Below, piece after piece: positions 25,524 to 34,871 of a DNA stretch of 64,000 nt; position 1 is the stretch's first letter, and every line of letters begins with the position of its first letter. The notes below the pieces were generated by a model. The model was given only the letters and a program-made list of their open reading frames with translations, was not told where the DNA came from and searched no databases. A program made the position numbers and the translations under genes. The stretch is from assembly GCA_910574915.1 (NCBI GenBank), contig CAJTCR010000009.1:1-64000 (forward strand), in the 5' to 3' direction. The DNA is from Eubacteriaceae bacterium. Lineage in GTDB: Bacteria; Bacillota; Clostridia; Lachnospirales; Lachnospiraceae.

Positions 25524-25842
25524 GAGCAAACAAATTTGAATTGCTTTGGTATATTTTTGCAGGAAGGGACGCCGGGAAAGCGGATGGGCATTCCCTGGCG
25601 GCGTCCGTTCCAGAATGCTAAGAACCCCTAAGTATCCTGCTGTTACGCTGTGGCTGTGGACGGTCGCGGCACCTAGTTCGCTGCCTGCTGGCAGCTAAAG
25701 GTGCCGCTTGGCTGCGCCCCCTGGTTGCCCCGCAGAATACCAAGGGATTCTAACCATTCTTCCAAAGCCGCCGCCAGGGAATGCCCATCCGCTCTCCCGG
25801 CTGCTCTTCGTAAAATGTTACGAAAACAAGCTCGATATGGTT
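25524..25842 (+). repeat. Family A palindromic element, copy 2
   Basis: About 319 bp, in the same orientation as the copy at 34536. It has the GGGACGCCGGG arm, TCCGTTCCAGAATGCTAAGA, a central GCGGCACCT...AGGTGCCGC stem and the CTCTCCCGGCTGCTCTTCG arm. The left terminus reads GAGCAAACAA but is flanked by AA; the right terminus decays after GATATGGTT. It is therefore probably fixed. Confidence 0.8.
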
Positions 25843-26010
25843 AGTAATGGATTTTGCCTGACACTGGCATGAACCAGACTATCCATTCGTTTGATTTCTG
25901 ACAGGCTTTGGGGTGATTTATACGGAAAACCTGTCTAAAACAGTTCCTTGAGAAATGTGGAGTGAATAAAGCAAACTATATTTTACAATATAATTTCAGT
26001 TGTTTTTATA

Positions 26011-26333
26011 CAGAACAAACCATATCAAATTTGTTTTGGTAACATTTATGAAGAGCAGCCAGGAGAGGGGATTGGCACGCCCTGGCAGCGGCTTTGGAAG
26101 AATGATTAGAAGCCTTTTGCATTCTGCGGGAGAATCAGGGGCGTAGCCAAGCGGCACCTTTAGCTTCCGGCGGAAGCGAACTAGGTGCCGTGACCGTCCA
26201 CAGCCGTAGTGTGGCAGCAGAATGCTTAGGGCTTCTTAGCATTCTGGAACGGACGCCGCCAGGGCGTGCCAATCCCCTCTCCTGGCGTCCCTTCCTGCAA
26301 AAATTTAACAAAGCAATTTTAACTTGTTCGCTC
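26011..26333 (-). repeat. Family A palindromic element, copy 3 (reverse orientation)
   Basis: 323 bp lying 168 bases after copy 2 in the opposite orientation. The left end CAGAACAAAC is flanked by TA (26009-26010); the right end reads AACTTGTTCGCTC followed by TA (26334-26335). The inner arms match copies 4 and 6. It sits about 55 bases before the glf promoter. Confidence 0.85.
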
Positions 26334-26388
26334 TAGGCACACGGCTGGAATTATTTTTTGCCACACGCTTGTAATTTCTATAAAAACA

Positions 26389-26417
26389 TTGGATTTTTAT
26401 GAAAAAATGTGTATAAT
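26389..26417 (+). promoter_or_regulatory. Promoter of glf and the glycan operon
   Basis: TTGGAT (26389-26394) and TATAAT (26412-26417) are 17 bases apart, 43 bases before the glf start. Confidence 0.7.
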
Positions 26418-26459
26418 CATCTTTGAATGATAAAATATTAAAAAAGACTGGAGGAAGCT

Positions 26460-27620
26460 ATGTACGATAGTATTGTAATCGGCGCCGGCATTGCGGGCAG
26501 CGTCGTAGCAAGGCAGCTTGCGGAAAAGGGAAACCGCAGGGTGCTCGTTTTGGAAAAGCGGGAGCATATCGGCGGCAACTGCTATGACAGGCAGGATGCA
26601 TACGGGATTTTGGTACATGAATACGGCCCGCATATTTTTCATACAAATATGGAGGATGTATTTTCCTGGCTGTCTGCGTTTACACAATGGACATTGTATG
26701 AAAACGGGCACCAGGTCGTTGCAAATGTAAAAGGAAGGCTGATTCCGGTTCCATTCAACCTGAATACGCTGCACATGCTCTATGAAAAAGAGCAGGCAGA
26801 CGAGCTGGAAAAAAAGCTTACGGATGCTTACGGATACGGCAGCAGAGTCCCGATTATGAAGCTTCGGGAAAATCAGGATGCACAGATCAGGGAAATCGCA
26901 CAGTACGTTTATGAAAATATTTTTTTAAAATACACGATGAAGCAGTGGGGACAGACACCTGATCAGATAAGCCCTGCGGTTACAGGCAGGGTGCCGGTGC
27001 TGATTTCCTATGATAACCGCTATTTTCAGGATCAGTACCAAGGCGTGCCGCGGGATGGGTTTACAAAAATGTTTGCCCGGATGCTGGATCATCCGAAGAT
27101 TACGGTAAACACAGGCACAGACGCAACAACAAGGCTGGAATTTGGGGAAGATCAGATCCTTTTGGACGGCGAGGCGTTTACGGGCAGCGTAATTTATACC
27201 GGAGCGCTGGATGAGCTGTACCAATGCAAATACGGCAGGCTGCCGTACCGGTCGCTGCGCTTTGAATTTCAGCATTTTGCGCAGGAGGATTTTCAGGACG
27301 GGCACAGTGTGGTCAATTATACGGTCAGCGAGGACTTTACCCGCATTACCGAGTTTAAACATTTGACAAGGCAGGAGGACGCGAACGGTACGACGATTGT
27401 AAAGGAGTATCCGTTTGCCTATACCGGGGCTGAGGGAGAGATCCCTTATTATGCAATTTTAAACGCCAAAAATCAGGCATTATATGAAAAATACAAAAAA
27501 TTGGCGCAGCAGCACAAAAATATGTATCTGCTTGGCAGGCTGGCGGAATACCAGTATTATAATATGGACGCTATGGTAAAGAAAGCGCTTGTGCTGGCAG
27601 ATACGCTGCTTAGCTGCTAA
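26460..27620 (+). CDS. glf: UDP-galactopyranose mutase
   Basis: A 386-residue FAD enzyme that converts UDP-galactopyranose to UDP-galactofuranose, the donor for galactofuranose in surface glycans. The dinucleotide fold opens VIGAGIAGSVVARQLAEKG with the acidic partner VLVLEKREHIGGNCYD; the family blocks EYGPHIFHTN, GRLIPVPFNLNTL, MKQWGQTPDQI and LGRLAEYQYYNMD follow. The final NAD(P)H/flavin-contact segment is intact. GGAGGAAGCT precedes the ATG. It heads a cluster of glycan genes in the same direction, so galactofuranose is a predicted component of the product. Confidence 0.96.
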   Translation: MYDSIVIGAGIAGSVVARQLAEKGNRRVLVLEKREHIGGNCYDRQDAYGILVHEYGPHIFHTNMEDVFSWLSAFTQWTLYENGHQVVANVKGRLIPVPFNLNTLHMLYEKEQADELEKKLTDAYGYGSRVPIMKLRENQDAQIREIAQYVYENIFLKYTMKQWGQTPDQISPAVTGRVPVLISYDNRYFQDQYQGVPRDGFTKMFARMLDHPKITVNTGTDATTRLEFGEDQILLDGEAFTGSVIYTGALDELYQCKYGRLPYRSLRFEFQHFAQEDFQDGHSVVNYTVSEDFTRITEFKHLTRQEDANGTTIVKEYPFAYTGAEGEIPYYAILNAKNQALYEKYKKLAQQHKNMYLLGRLAEYQYYNMDAMVKKALVLADTLLSC

Positions 27621-27631
27621 AGGAGAGTGGA

Positions 27632-28648
27632 ATGAAGTTATTATCAATCGCTATACCATGTTACAATTCGCAGGATTATATGGAACGCTGCATCGATTCC
27701 CTGCTTCCTGGCGGAGAAGACGTAGAGATCCTCGTTGTGGACGACGGGTCAAAGGATATGACGCCGGAGATCGCGGACGCTTACGAAAAAAGATATCCGA
27801 ATATCGTAAAAGCGATCCATCAGGAAAACGGCGGGCATGGGGAGGCTGTCAACGCAGGCATTGAAAATGCAAGCGGGCTGTTTTTCAAAGTTGTTGACAG
27901 CGATGACTGGGTAGACGCACAGGCATACGAAAAGATCCTGGATACGCTGCGGGAGATCGTTGGTTCTGGGCAGTCGCTGGATATGCTGATCTCCAACTTT
28001 GTCTATGAAAAGGAAGGCGCAAAGCACAAAAAGGTAATGAAATATACGTCGGCGCTTGCCCAGGACAAGATCTTTACATGGAGCGACGTGCGCTGGATGC
28101 ACAAGGGGCAGTATCTTTTGATGCATTCGGTTATTTACCGGACAAAGCTGCTGCGCGACTGCGGATTAAAGCTGCCGTCGCATACGTTCTATGTGGACAA
28201 CTTGTATGTATATATCCCGCTTCCATACGTAAAGACGATGTACTATCTGGATGTGGATTTTTACCGTTATTATATCGGCAGAAACGACCAGTCGGTCAAT
28301 GAAGAGGTGATGATCGGGCGCATTGACCAGCAGATCAAAGTGAATAAAATGATGATCGATGCCTATGACCTTTGGAAGATCCCAAATAAAAAGCAGCGGA
28401 AATATATGTTTAACTATTTAGAGATTATTACCGTGATTTCAACCGTGCTGCTGATTCGCTCCGGTACAAAGGAAAACCTGGAAAAAAAGAGGGAATTATG
28501 GCGCTATATCAAACAGGAGGACTTGCGCCTGTTCCACCGTCTGCGCAACGGTATTATGGGCAATACAATGAACCTTCCTGGAAGGAGCGGAAGGAGGATC
28601 TCGATTGCGGCGTATAAGATCGCGCAGAAGGTCGTAGGATTTAATTAG
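27632..28648 (+). CDS. Family 2 glycosyltransferase
   Basis: A 338-residue GT2 enzyme with the GT-A fold: LLSIAIPCYNSQDYMERC, VVDDGSKDMT and the metal-binding VDSDDWVDAQAY. The C-terminal half is mostly helical with aromatic residues and no long membrane segment. It probably adds a sugar to a lipid-linked intermediate on the cytoplasmic side; the sugar may be the galactofuranose made by Glf, which is a guess from position. AAAGGAG lies before the ATG, 11 bases after glf. Confidence 0.85.
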   Translation: MKLLSIAIPCYNSQDYMERCIDSLLPGGEDVEILVVDDGSKDMTPEIADAYEKRYPNIVKAIHQENGGHGEAVNAGIENASGLFFKVVDSDDWVDAQAYEKILDTLREIVGSGQSLDMLISNFVYEKEGAKHKKVMKYTSALAQDKIFTWSDVRWMHKGQYLLMHSVIYRTKLLRDCGLKLPSHTFYVDNLYVYIPLPYVKTMYYLDVDFYRYYIGRNDQSVNEEVMIGRIDQQIKVNKMMIDAYDLWKIPNKKQRKYMFNYLEIITVISTVLLIRSGTKENLEKKRELWRYIKQEDLRLFHRLRNGIMGNTMNLPGRSGRRISIAAYKIAQKVVGFN

Positions 28649-28664
28649 GGGGCATTCATTCAAT

Positions 28665-28943
28665 ATGAGAGCAAAACGTGATATTGCATTATGCGCTGTC
28701 GCAGATGCAGGAATCAAATCAAAAGTAAGGAACGCTATGATACAAAAGAGGATCCCGTATGCGGAAGAGTGGCACAAGGTACCGCTGCTGCGCCGGAGGA
28801 AATACGAGGGGGCGAAGGAAGTGTGCGTGATCGTTACGCACCATGAACAGGCAGACCAGGCAAAAGCACAGATCCAGGCAATGGACGAGATGGTCACAAG
28901 CCGGGTATATTTTGATTTGAAGGGGCTCACAAAGCTGTCATAA
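28665..28943 (+). CDS. Small basic protein of unknown function in the glycan cluster
   Basis: A 92-residue basic protein (MRAKRDIALCAVADAGIKSK to DLKGLTKLS). I do not recognise a family. It contains KVPLLRRRKYEGAKEVCVIV, an apparent alpha/beta pattern and no signal or membrane segment. A GGGGG ribosome site overlaps the end of the glycosyltransferase gene, and a hairpin follows its stop, so it seems to be the last gene of the glf-GT2 unit. Codon use is like the neighbours, which supports it being real. Confidence 0.55.
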   Translation: MRAKRDIALCAVADAGIKSKVRNAMIQKRIPYAEEWHKVPLLRRRKYEGAKEVCVIVTHHEQADQAKAQIQAMDEMVTSRVYFDLKGLTKLS

Positions 28944-28949
28944 AAGATC

Positions 28950-28977
28950 TCCCCAGGCAGGTTTTCCTGCCTGGGGA
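28950..28977. terminator. Strong GC-rich hairpin after the 92-residue gene
   Basis: TCCCCAGGCAGG pairs perfectly with CCTGCCTGGGGA around a 4-base loop. It lacks a T-run on the plus strand (AAAATATT follows), so it may be a weak terminator or an mRNA-stabilising hairpin. Confidence 0.5.
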
Positions 28978-29020
28978 AAATATTCACTGCAATTTCTTTT
29001 CATAAATCCAAGATACATAT

Positions 29021-29048
29021 TTGCAACTTTTTTATAATATGATAGAAT
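29021..29048 (+). promoter_or_regulatory. Candidate promoter for the transferase/epimerase gene
   Basis: TTGCAA (29021-29026) and TAGAAT (29043-29048) are 16 bases apart, about 77 bases before the gene and just after the hairpin, suggesting a separate transcript for the second half of the cluster. Confidence 0.45.
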
Positions 29049-29124
29049 AATAAAGTATGCTGTAATTGACTGGACAGGGAGGATATTTGCAGAAACCGTA
29101 AAAAGCGGCTGCAAAAATAAAAAT

Positions 29125-30843
29125 ATGGATAAAAAATACAAACAGGAAAAACGGAACTATTTCAAACAAAAATATCGGCAGAAAAAGAAGCTGCATAAAA
29201 AGAAGCTGCATAAAAACGAACGGGTAAAAAACAGGCTGCAAAAAAAGAAGCTGTATTTAAAATATAAGCGTGCCGCAGATATCATACTGTCTGGTATTGC
29301 TATAGTTGTCCTTTCTCCGGTGCTGCTTGGCATCTGTATCGCAATAAAGCTGGATTCCAAAGGCGCGGTTATTTTCCGGCAGACGCGCGTTGGCATCCAT
29401 AAAAGCCATTTTGAGATCTATAAGTTTCGTACGATGTATGCGGATACGCCAAAGGATATGCCGACGCATCTTTTGAAAAACCCAGATGCGATGGTTACAA
29501 GGACAGGCGCGTTTTTGCGCAAATACAGCTTAGACGAGCTGCCGCAGCTTTTTAATATCCTGCGCGGCGAGATGAGCATTGTCGGCCCAAGGCCGGCGCT
29601 GTGGAACCAGTATGACCTTGTGGCGGAGCGGGAAAAATACGGCGCCAACGATGTGCTGCCAGGGCTGACCGGCTGGGCGCAGATTAACGGCAGGGATGAG
29701 CTGGAAATCCCGGTAAAGGCGAAGCTGGACGGGGAATATGTCAAGAGGTTTGGTTTCGTTATGGATATCCGCTGTATCGCCGGAACCGTTTATGCGGTTG
29801 CCGGGCATAAGGGCGTTGTAGAAGGCGGCACAGGCACAATCAAGCAAGCACAGGAAAGCGATATGCCGCCCGGCGGTGTTTTGGCGGCACAGGTAGTGTA
29901 TGACAGTATCAAGGACAGCCTGCCTGTGCAGTGCGGCAGTAAAAAAGTGCTGGTTACCGGAGCGGGCAGCTATATTGGGACAGCCGTGATGCAGTGGTTG
30001 TCTGCTTTTGGCGGCCGCTATGAGGTGACAGAATTAAATATGCATGGGCAGCAGTGGAAAACACATGATTTTTCCAGGTATGACACGGTGTTCCATGTAG
30101 CGGGCATTGCCCATGCCGATACGGGAAATGTATCAAACGAAAAAAAGCAGCTATACTATAAGGTAAATCGTGACCTTGCGCTGGAGACGGCAAAAAAAGC
30201 CAGAAGCGCGGGCGTCAGACAGTTTATTTATATGAGCAGCATCATTATTTACGGAGAGAGCATCCGGTGCTTTGCTGATATCCGGCGGATTACGGCAAAG
30301 ACGATGCCGCAGCCTGCAAATTTTTACGGCAACAGCAAATGGCAGGCGGATAAAAGGCTCAGAGAGCTTGGGACGGCAGAATTTAAAGTGTGCGTCCTGC
30401 GCCCGCCGATGATCTACGGAGCAGGCTCTAAGGGGAATTATCCGGTGCTGGCAAAGCTTGCGGCAGTTACCCCGGTATTCCCGGATGTGAAAAATGAACG
30501 GTCGGTACTGCATATTGACCATTTGTGTGAATTTGTGCGCCTTATGATCGAAAACGAAGAATCAGGTGTGTTTTTTCCGCAGGATGCAGACTATGCAGGT
30601 ACTTCTTGCCTTGTGCGCATGATCGCTGCCGCACATGGAAAAAAGGTATGGCTTTGCAAAGCGCTTGCTCCATGCGTACGTTTGGCGTCAGTCCTTCCGG
30701 GACGGATTGGCAGGCTTTCTGATAAGGCGTTTGGCAGCTTTAGCTATGAAATGGCGCTGAGCGAATATCCGAAAGGAAATTACCGCATTCACAGCCTGAA
30801 AGAGAGCATTGCCCTTACGGAAGGCGAAAGTGCGGACTTGTAA
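29125..30843 (+). CDS. Fusion: polyprenyl-phosphate sugar-1-phosphate transferase + NAD-dependent epimerase
   Basis: A 572-residue two-enzyme protein. After a strongly basic N-terminus with KKLHK repeats, a single membrane helix (about 49-70) begins a bacterial sugar transferase domain (about 45-240) with YKFRTM, DELPQLFNILRGEMSIVGPRP and GLTGWAQINGRDE; this domain loads the first sugar phosphate onto undecaprenyl phosphate. A second domain (about 270-560) is an SDR epimerase with VLVTGAGSYIG, YMSSIIIYGES and the YGNSK catalytic pair. The epimerase may make the sugar the transferase uses. No internal ribosome site or stop is seen between the domains, so it is a true fusion in this sequence. 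The next gene starts 10 bases later. Confidence 0.88.
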   Translation: MDKKYKQEKRNYFKQKYRQKKKLHKKKLHKNERVKNRLQKKKLYLKYKRAADIILSGIAIVVLSPVLLGICIAIKLDSKGAVIFRQTRVGIHKSHFEIYKFRTMYADTPKDMPTHLLKNPDAMVTRTGAFLRKYSLDELPQLFNILRGEMSIVGPRPALWNQYDLVAEREKYGANDVLPGLTGWAQINGRDELEIPVKAKLDGEYVKRFGFVMDIRCIAGTVYAVAGHKGVVEGGTGTIKQAQESDMPPGGVLAAQVVYDSIKDSLPVQCGSKKVLVTGAGSYIGTAVMQWLSAFGGRYEVTELNMHGQQWKTHDFSRYDTVFHVAGIAHADTGNVSNEKKQLYYKVNRDLALETAKKARSAGVRQFIYMSSIIIYGESIRCFADIRRITAKTMPQPANFYGNSKWQADKRLRELGTAEFKVCVLRPPMIYGAGSKGNYPVLAKLAAVTPVFPDVKNERSVLHIDHLCEFVRLMIENEESGVFFPQDADYAGTSCLVRMIAAAHGKKVWLCKALAPCVRLASVLPGRIGRLSDKAFGSFSYEMALSEYPKGNYRIHSLKESIALTEGESADL

Positions 30844-30853
30844 GGAGAAACGA

Positions 30854-32719
30854 ATGAAAAATATGGAGTTGTGGATACGCAGGTTTTTTCTTGTATGTTA
30901 TGATGTATGTGTGGTAGTGCTTACCTGCCTGTTAGCGCTGATGGCAAGGTTTGACTTTCATTTTGACTGGATTCCGCAGGATTACCTGGATATGTGTGTG
31001 CAGATTATGTGGACGGCTTCTTTGATTACGATTATAAGCTTTACCGTGTTTCGTCTGTATTCCAGCTTGTGGACGTATGCGGGATCTACGGAGCTTATGT
31101 ATATTTGCAGCGCGTGCTTTGTAGATGATGTCGTACTGACGGTCTATGTGCATGTGCTGCATGGCAGTGACACGTACCCGATGCCGCGCAGCTTTTATGT
31201 GTTTTACGGCTTGTTTTTAATGCTGTTTACGATATTCGGGCGTTATTTTTACCGGACGCTGCGCCTTGTTCGGGCAAGCATGACCGGGCAGAAGCAGGAG
31301 CGCAAAAACGTGCTGATCGTAGGCGCTGGGAGCGCGGCAAACCTGCTGATTAAAGAGATTGTAGACAGCAAATATATCAATATGAACATTGTAGGCGCGG
31401 TAGACGACGATATGATGAAAAAAGGCAGCTATATTCATGGGATCAAGGTATACGGCGACCGCCGTATGATCCCGGAGCTGGTGGAAATTCTGCATGTTAA
31501 TGAGATTATGATTGCGATTCCGTCATGCCCGCCGAAAAAAATGAAAGACCTCGTAGAGATCTGCAAGGAAACCGGATGTGAATTAAAGCGTCTGCCCGGC
31601 ATGTACCAGCTTGTAAACGGAGATGTGAGCGTAACCAAATTAAAGGATGTGGATGTGAACGACCTGCTTGGGCGCGATCCGGTGCAGGTGGATTTAGATT
31701 CCATTATGGGTTATGTATCCGGCGAGGTCGTAATGGTAACGGGCGGCGGCGGCTCGATCGGCAGCGAGCTGTGCCGCCAGATCGCATCACACAGCCCAAA
31801 ACAGCTTGTGATTGTGGATATTTATGAAAATTCTGCCTACGATATCCAGCAGGAGCTGTTGCAGCGGTTTCCGGGGCTGAACCTGGTTACCCTGATCGCG
31901 TCTGTCAGAAATACGAAACGGATGGATGAGATTTTTGCGACCTACCGGCCAAAGATCGTATACCACGCGGCAGCCCACAAGCATGTGCCGCTTATGGAGA
32001 CAAGCCCGAACGAAGCAGTAAAAAACAACGTCCTGGGCACATGGAAAGTCGTACAGGCGGCAGACAAATACAAAGCGCGCAGGTTTGTAATGATATCGAC
32101 CGACAAGGCTGTCAACCCGACCAATATTATGGGGGCGACAAAACGTGTCTGTGAGATGATTATTCAGACTTACAACAACCGTTCCAAGACAGAATACGTC
32201 GCGGTGCGCTTTGGCAACGTGATCGGCAGCAACGGAAGCGTGATCCCGCTGTTTCAAAAGCAGATCGCGGCGGGCGGCCCGGTTACCGTTACACATCCTG
32301 ACATTATCCGCTATTTTATGACGATTCCCGAAGCAGTGTCGCTTGTGCTGCAAGCAGGCGCCTATGCAAAAGGCGGTGAGATCTTTATACTGGATATGGG
32401 AGAGCCGGTGCGTATCTTAGATCTTGCAAAAAACCTAATTTTATTATCCGGCCACAAGCCGGGGGAAGATATCCGCATTACGTTTTCTGGCCTGCGTCCA
32501 GGCGAAAAATTGTATGAAGAAATGCTGATGGAAGAAGAAGGGATGCAGGAAACCGCCAACAAGCTGATCCATATCGGCAAGCCGATCCAGTTTGACGAAG
32601 AAGACTTTTTGCTAAAGCTGGCAGAACTGCGGGACTATGTTGTACAGGAACCAGACGATATCCGCCAGGCAGTGCAGCGCATTGTGCCTACGTATGCGAT
32701 TCAGGATGCAGAAGAATAA
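30854..32719 (+). CDS. Membrane-bound nucleoside-diphosphate-sugar dehydratase/epimerase (CapD/PglF type)
   Basis: A 621-residue protein; the start at 30854 follows TAAGGAG, with an unlikely alternative at 30809. Four hydrophobic segments lie in residues 10-140, then a CoA-binding-like Rossmann module (VLIVGAGSAANLLIKEI), then the catalytic SDR domain with MVTGGGGSIGSELCRQI and ISTDKAVNPTNIMGATKR, where methionine replaces the usual tyrosine, as in PglF-like 4,6-dehydratases. The substrate is probably UDP-GlcNAc, forming a 4-keto-6-deoxy sugar that feeds diamino- or deoxy-sugar synthesis. No aminotransferase or acetyltransferase is in the cluster, so the final sugar is unclear. Confidence 0.9.
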   Translation: MKNMELWIRRFFLVCYDVCVVVLTCLLALMARFDFHFDWIPQDYLDMCVQIMWTASLITIISFTVFRLYSSLWTYAGSTELMYICSACFVDDVVLTVYVHVLHGSDTYPMPRSFYVFYGLFLMLFTIFGRYFYRTLRLVRASMTGQKQERKNVLIVGAGSAANLLIKEIVDSKYINMNIVGAVDDDMMKKGSYIHGIKVYGDRRMIPELVEILHVNEIMIAIPSCPPKKMKDLVEICKETGCELKRLPGMYQLVNGDVSVTKLKDVDVNDLLGRDPVQVDLDSIMGYVSGEVVMVTGGGGSIGSELCRQIASHSPKQLVIVDIYENSAYDIQQELLQRFPGLNLVTLIASVRNTKRMDEIFATYRPKIVYHAAAHKHVPLMETSPNEAVKNNVLGTWKVVQAADKYKARRFVMISTDKAVNPTNIMGATKRVCEMIIQTYNNRSKTEYVAVRFGNVIGSNGSVIPLFQKQIAAGGPVTVTHPDIIRYFMTIPEAVSLVLQAGAYAKGGEIFILDMGEPVRILDLAKNLILLSGHKPGEDIRITFSGLRPGEKLYEEMLMEEEGMQETANKLIHIGKPIQFDEEDFLLKLAELRDYVVQEPDDIRQAVQRIVPTYAIQDAEE

Positions 32720-32777
32720 TTGGTGCGGCTGGCTATTTGCCGGAACACGGTAAGAGGAAGGATAGAAGAAAAAGATT

Positions 32778-34550
32778 ATGATTCGGATTGTAAAAAAGTT
32801 TTCCGGTATTATGACCCATGAGCAGAAAGTCCGGGTAGTGATCCTTGCGGTCTTAATGGTCGTTGGCGCGATCCTGGAGATGGGCGGTGTTTCCCTTGTG
32901 TTCCCGCTGATGACGGCTGTGATGGATAAAGATTTTCTGGATACCTGGTATATGCAGATCGTCTGTGAGGTCTTTCATATTCAGACAGGCGGTGAGGCGA
33001 TGATACTGATTCTCGGTGCGCTGATCTTTATTTATATAGTAAAAAACGCGTTTTTATTTTTCGAGTATTATTTGCAGTACCGCTTTGTCTGCAATAACCG
33101 CTTTCGGGTGCAGCGGCAGCTTTTGCAGGTATATATGTACCGCCCGTATGAATTTTATTTGAATGCCACGACAGCCGAGATTATGCGTATTATCAATACG
33201 GACGTTGTCAACGCGTTTAACCTGTTAACGACGGTGCTTAATTTTTTTACGGAAATCATTGTAAGCGCAGCGCTTATTATTATCATCTTTGTGATTGACC
33301 CGGTGATGGCGGCGATGATCGGGCTTGTGCTGGGCTTTATTATGCTGCTTATATTTAAAGCGGTCAAGCCGGTGCTGCGCAGGGCAAGCCAGCGTTTTAT
33401 GAAAAATACGTCCCTGTCCAACAAGTGGCTGCTGCAATCTTTAAACGGGATGAAAGACGTCAAGGTCAGCCACAAAGAAGAATATTTTATCGAAGAATAT
33501 GCGGTTTACGGAAAAAAAGCGATTGATGCGGAAAAGATCAACAGCGTAGTGACGATGCTGCCGCGCCTGCTGATTGAGGCAGTCAGTGTCTCTGCGGTGC
33601 TTGCCGTATTAATCGTGCTGCTGAAAATGGGAAAAAGCATTGATGAACTGATGCCGCAGCTAACCGCGTTTGCATTTGCGGCAGTCCGCCTTTTGCCGAG
33701 TACGACCAGGATCAGCGGCGCTGTCAATGCAGCGGCGTTCCAGGAGCCGATGTTAGACAACCTGATTAAAAACCTGAATGCGGCAAAGGCATACGAGCAG
33801 CAAAAACAGGAAGAAGAGACAGCAGAAGAAAACAAACGGCGGGAAGCTGAAAAAAGCGGAAGAAAACTGACTTATGAAAAGCAGTTTGAACTATCACACA
33901 TTTCTTTTGCATATCCGAATGCGGATAAAAAGGTACTCGACGACGCACAGATGCGGATTCCTGCCGGGGCATCGGTCGGCATTATCGGTACATCCGGTTC
34001 TGGCAAAACGACTGCCGTAGACCTGCTGCTTGGCTTATTAAAGCCACAGTCCGGGAAAGTACTGACCGACGGGCAGGATATCCGCGAGGACTACTACGGA
34101 TGGCTGTCGCATCTTAGCTATATTCCGCAGACGATCTATATGCTGGATGATACGATCCGTGCAAACATTGCGTTTGGCGTGCAAAAAGAACAGATCGACC
34201 ATGTACGCGTGCAAAAAGCAGTAGAAGAAGCACAGTTGAAAGCATTTATCGACAGCCTTCCAGAAGGATTAGAGACGAAGATCGGCGAGCGCGGCGTCAG
34301 GCTTTCGGGCGGGCAGCGCCAGCGCATCGGCATTGCCAGGGCACTTTACACAGACCCCGAGCTTGTAATCTTTGACGAGGCGACCTCTGCGCTGGACAAT
34401 GAGACAGAGGCTGCGATTATGGAATCGATCAACAGCCTGCATGGAAGGAAAACGCTTGTTATTATCGCGCACAGGCTGACGACCATTGAGGAGTGCGATT
34501 ATATTTTCCGGGTTGAGAATGGACAGATCACGCTAGAGCGAGCAAATTAG
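32778..34550 (+). CDS. Lipid-linked glycan ABC flippase (MsbA/PglK type)
   Basis: A 590-residue half-transporter: six membrane segments in residues 15-310 and an ATPase domain with Walker A GTSGSGKTTAVDLL, signature LSGGQRQRIGIARAL, Walker B LVIFDEATSALD and H-loop IIAHRLTTIEEC. Within a cluster containing a polyprenyl-phosphate sugar transferase it is best read as the flippase that turns the lipid-linked glycan to the outer face. The last five codons (LERAN and stop) are supplied by the left terminus of the family A element at 34536, so the native C-terminus has been replaced; the change is beyond the ATPase core and probably harmless. Confidence 0.88.
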   Translation: MIRIVKKFSGIMTHEQKVRVVILAVLMVVGAILEMGGVSLVFPLMTAVMDKDFLDTWYMQIVCEVFHIQTGGEAMILILGALIFIYIVKNAFLFFEYYLQYRFVCNNRFRVQRQLLQVYMYRPYEFYLNATTAEIMRIINTDVVNAFNLLTTVLNFFTEIIVSAALIIIIFVIDPVMAAMIGLVLGFIMLLIFKAVKPVLRRASQRFMKNTSLSNKWLLQSLNGMKDVKVSHKEEYFIEEYAVYGKKAIDAEKINSVVTMLPRLLIEAVSVSAVLAVLIVLLKMGKSIDELMPQLTAFAFAAVRLLPSTTRISGAVNAAAFQEPMLDNLIKNLNAAKAYEQQKQEEETAEENKRREAEKSGRKLTYEKQFELSHISFAYPNADKKVLDDAQMRIPAGASVGIIGTSGSGKTTAVDLLLGLLKPQSGKVLTDGQDIREDYYGWLSHLSYIPQTIYMLDDTIRANIAFGVQKEQIDHVRVQKAVEEAQLKAFIDSLPEGLETKIGERGVRLSGGQRQRIGIARALYTDPELVIFDEATSALDNETEAAIMESINSLHGRKTLVIIAHRLTTIEECDYIFRVENGQITLERAN

Positions 34551-34860
34551 AGTTGCTTTGGAATATTTTTACGGGGAGGGACGCCGGGAAAGAGGATGGG
34601 AATCCCCTGGCGGCGTCCGTTCCAGAATGCTAAGAATCCCTAGGTATCCTGCTGTTACGCTGTGGCTGTGTCCGGTCGCGGCACCTAGTTCGCTGCCTGC
34701 TGGCAGCTAAAGGTGCCGCTTGGCTGCGCCCCTGGTTGCCAAGCAGAATACCAAGGGATTCAAACCATTCTTTCAAAGCCGTCGCCAGGGGATTCCCATC
34801 CTCTCTCCCGGCTGTTCTTCGTAAGCGGTACTAAACAAGCTCGATATGGTTTGTTCGCTC
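34536..34860 (+). repeat. Family A palindromic element, copy 4 (best preserved)
   Basis: 325 bp between TA at 34534-34535 and TA at 34861-34862. Termini are GAGCGAGCAAA and TTTGTTCGCTC. An arm GGATGGGAATCCCCTGGCG near 34595 is matched by its complement CGCCAGGGGATTCCCATCC near 34786. Inside these, AGAATGCTAAGAATCCCT pairs with AGGGATTCAAACCATTCT, and the apex is GCGGCACCT...GCTGCCTGCTGGCAGC...AGGTGCCGC. A transcript of either strand would fold into one long hairpin. Its left end supplies the flippase stop codon. Confidence 0.9.
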
Positions 34861-34871
34861 TAATACAGCCT

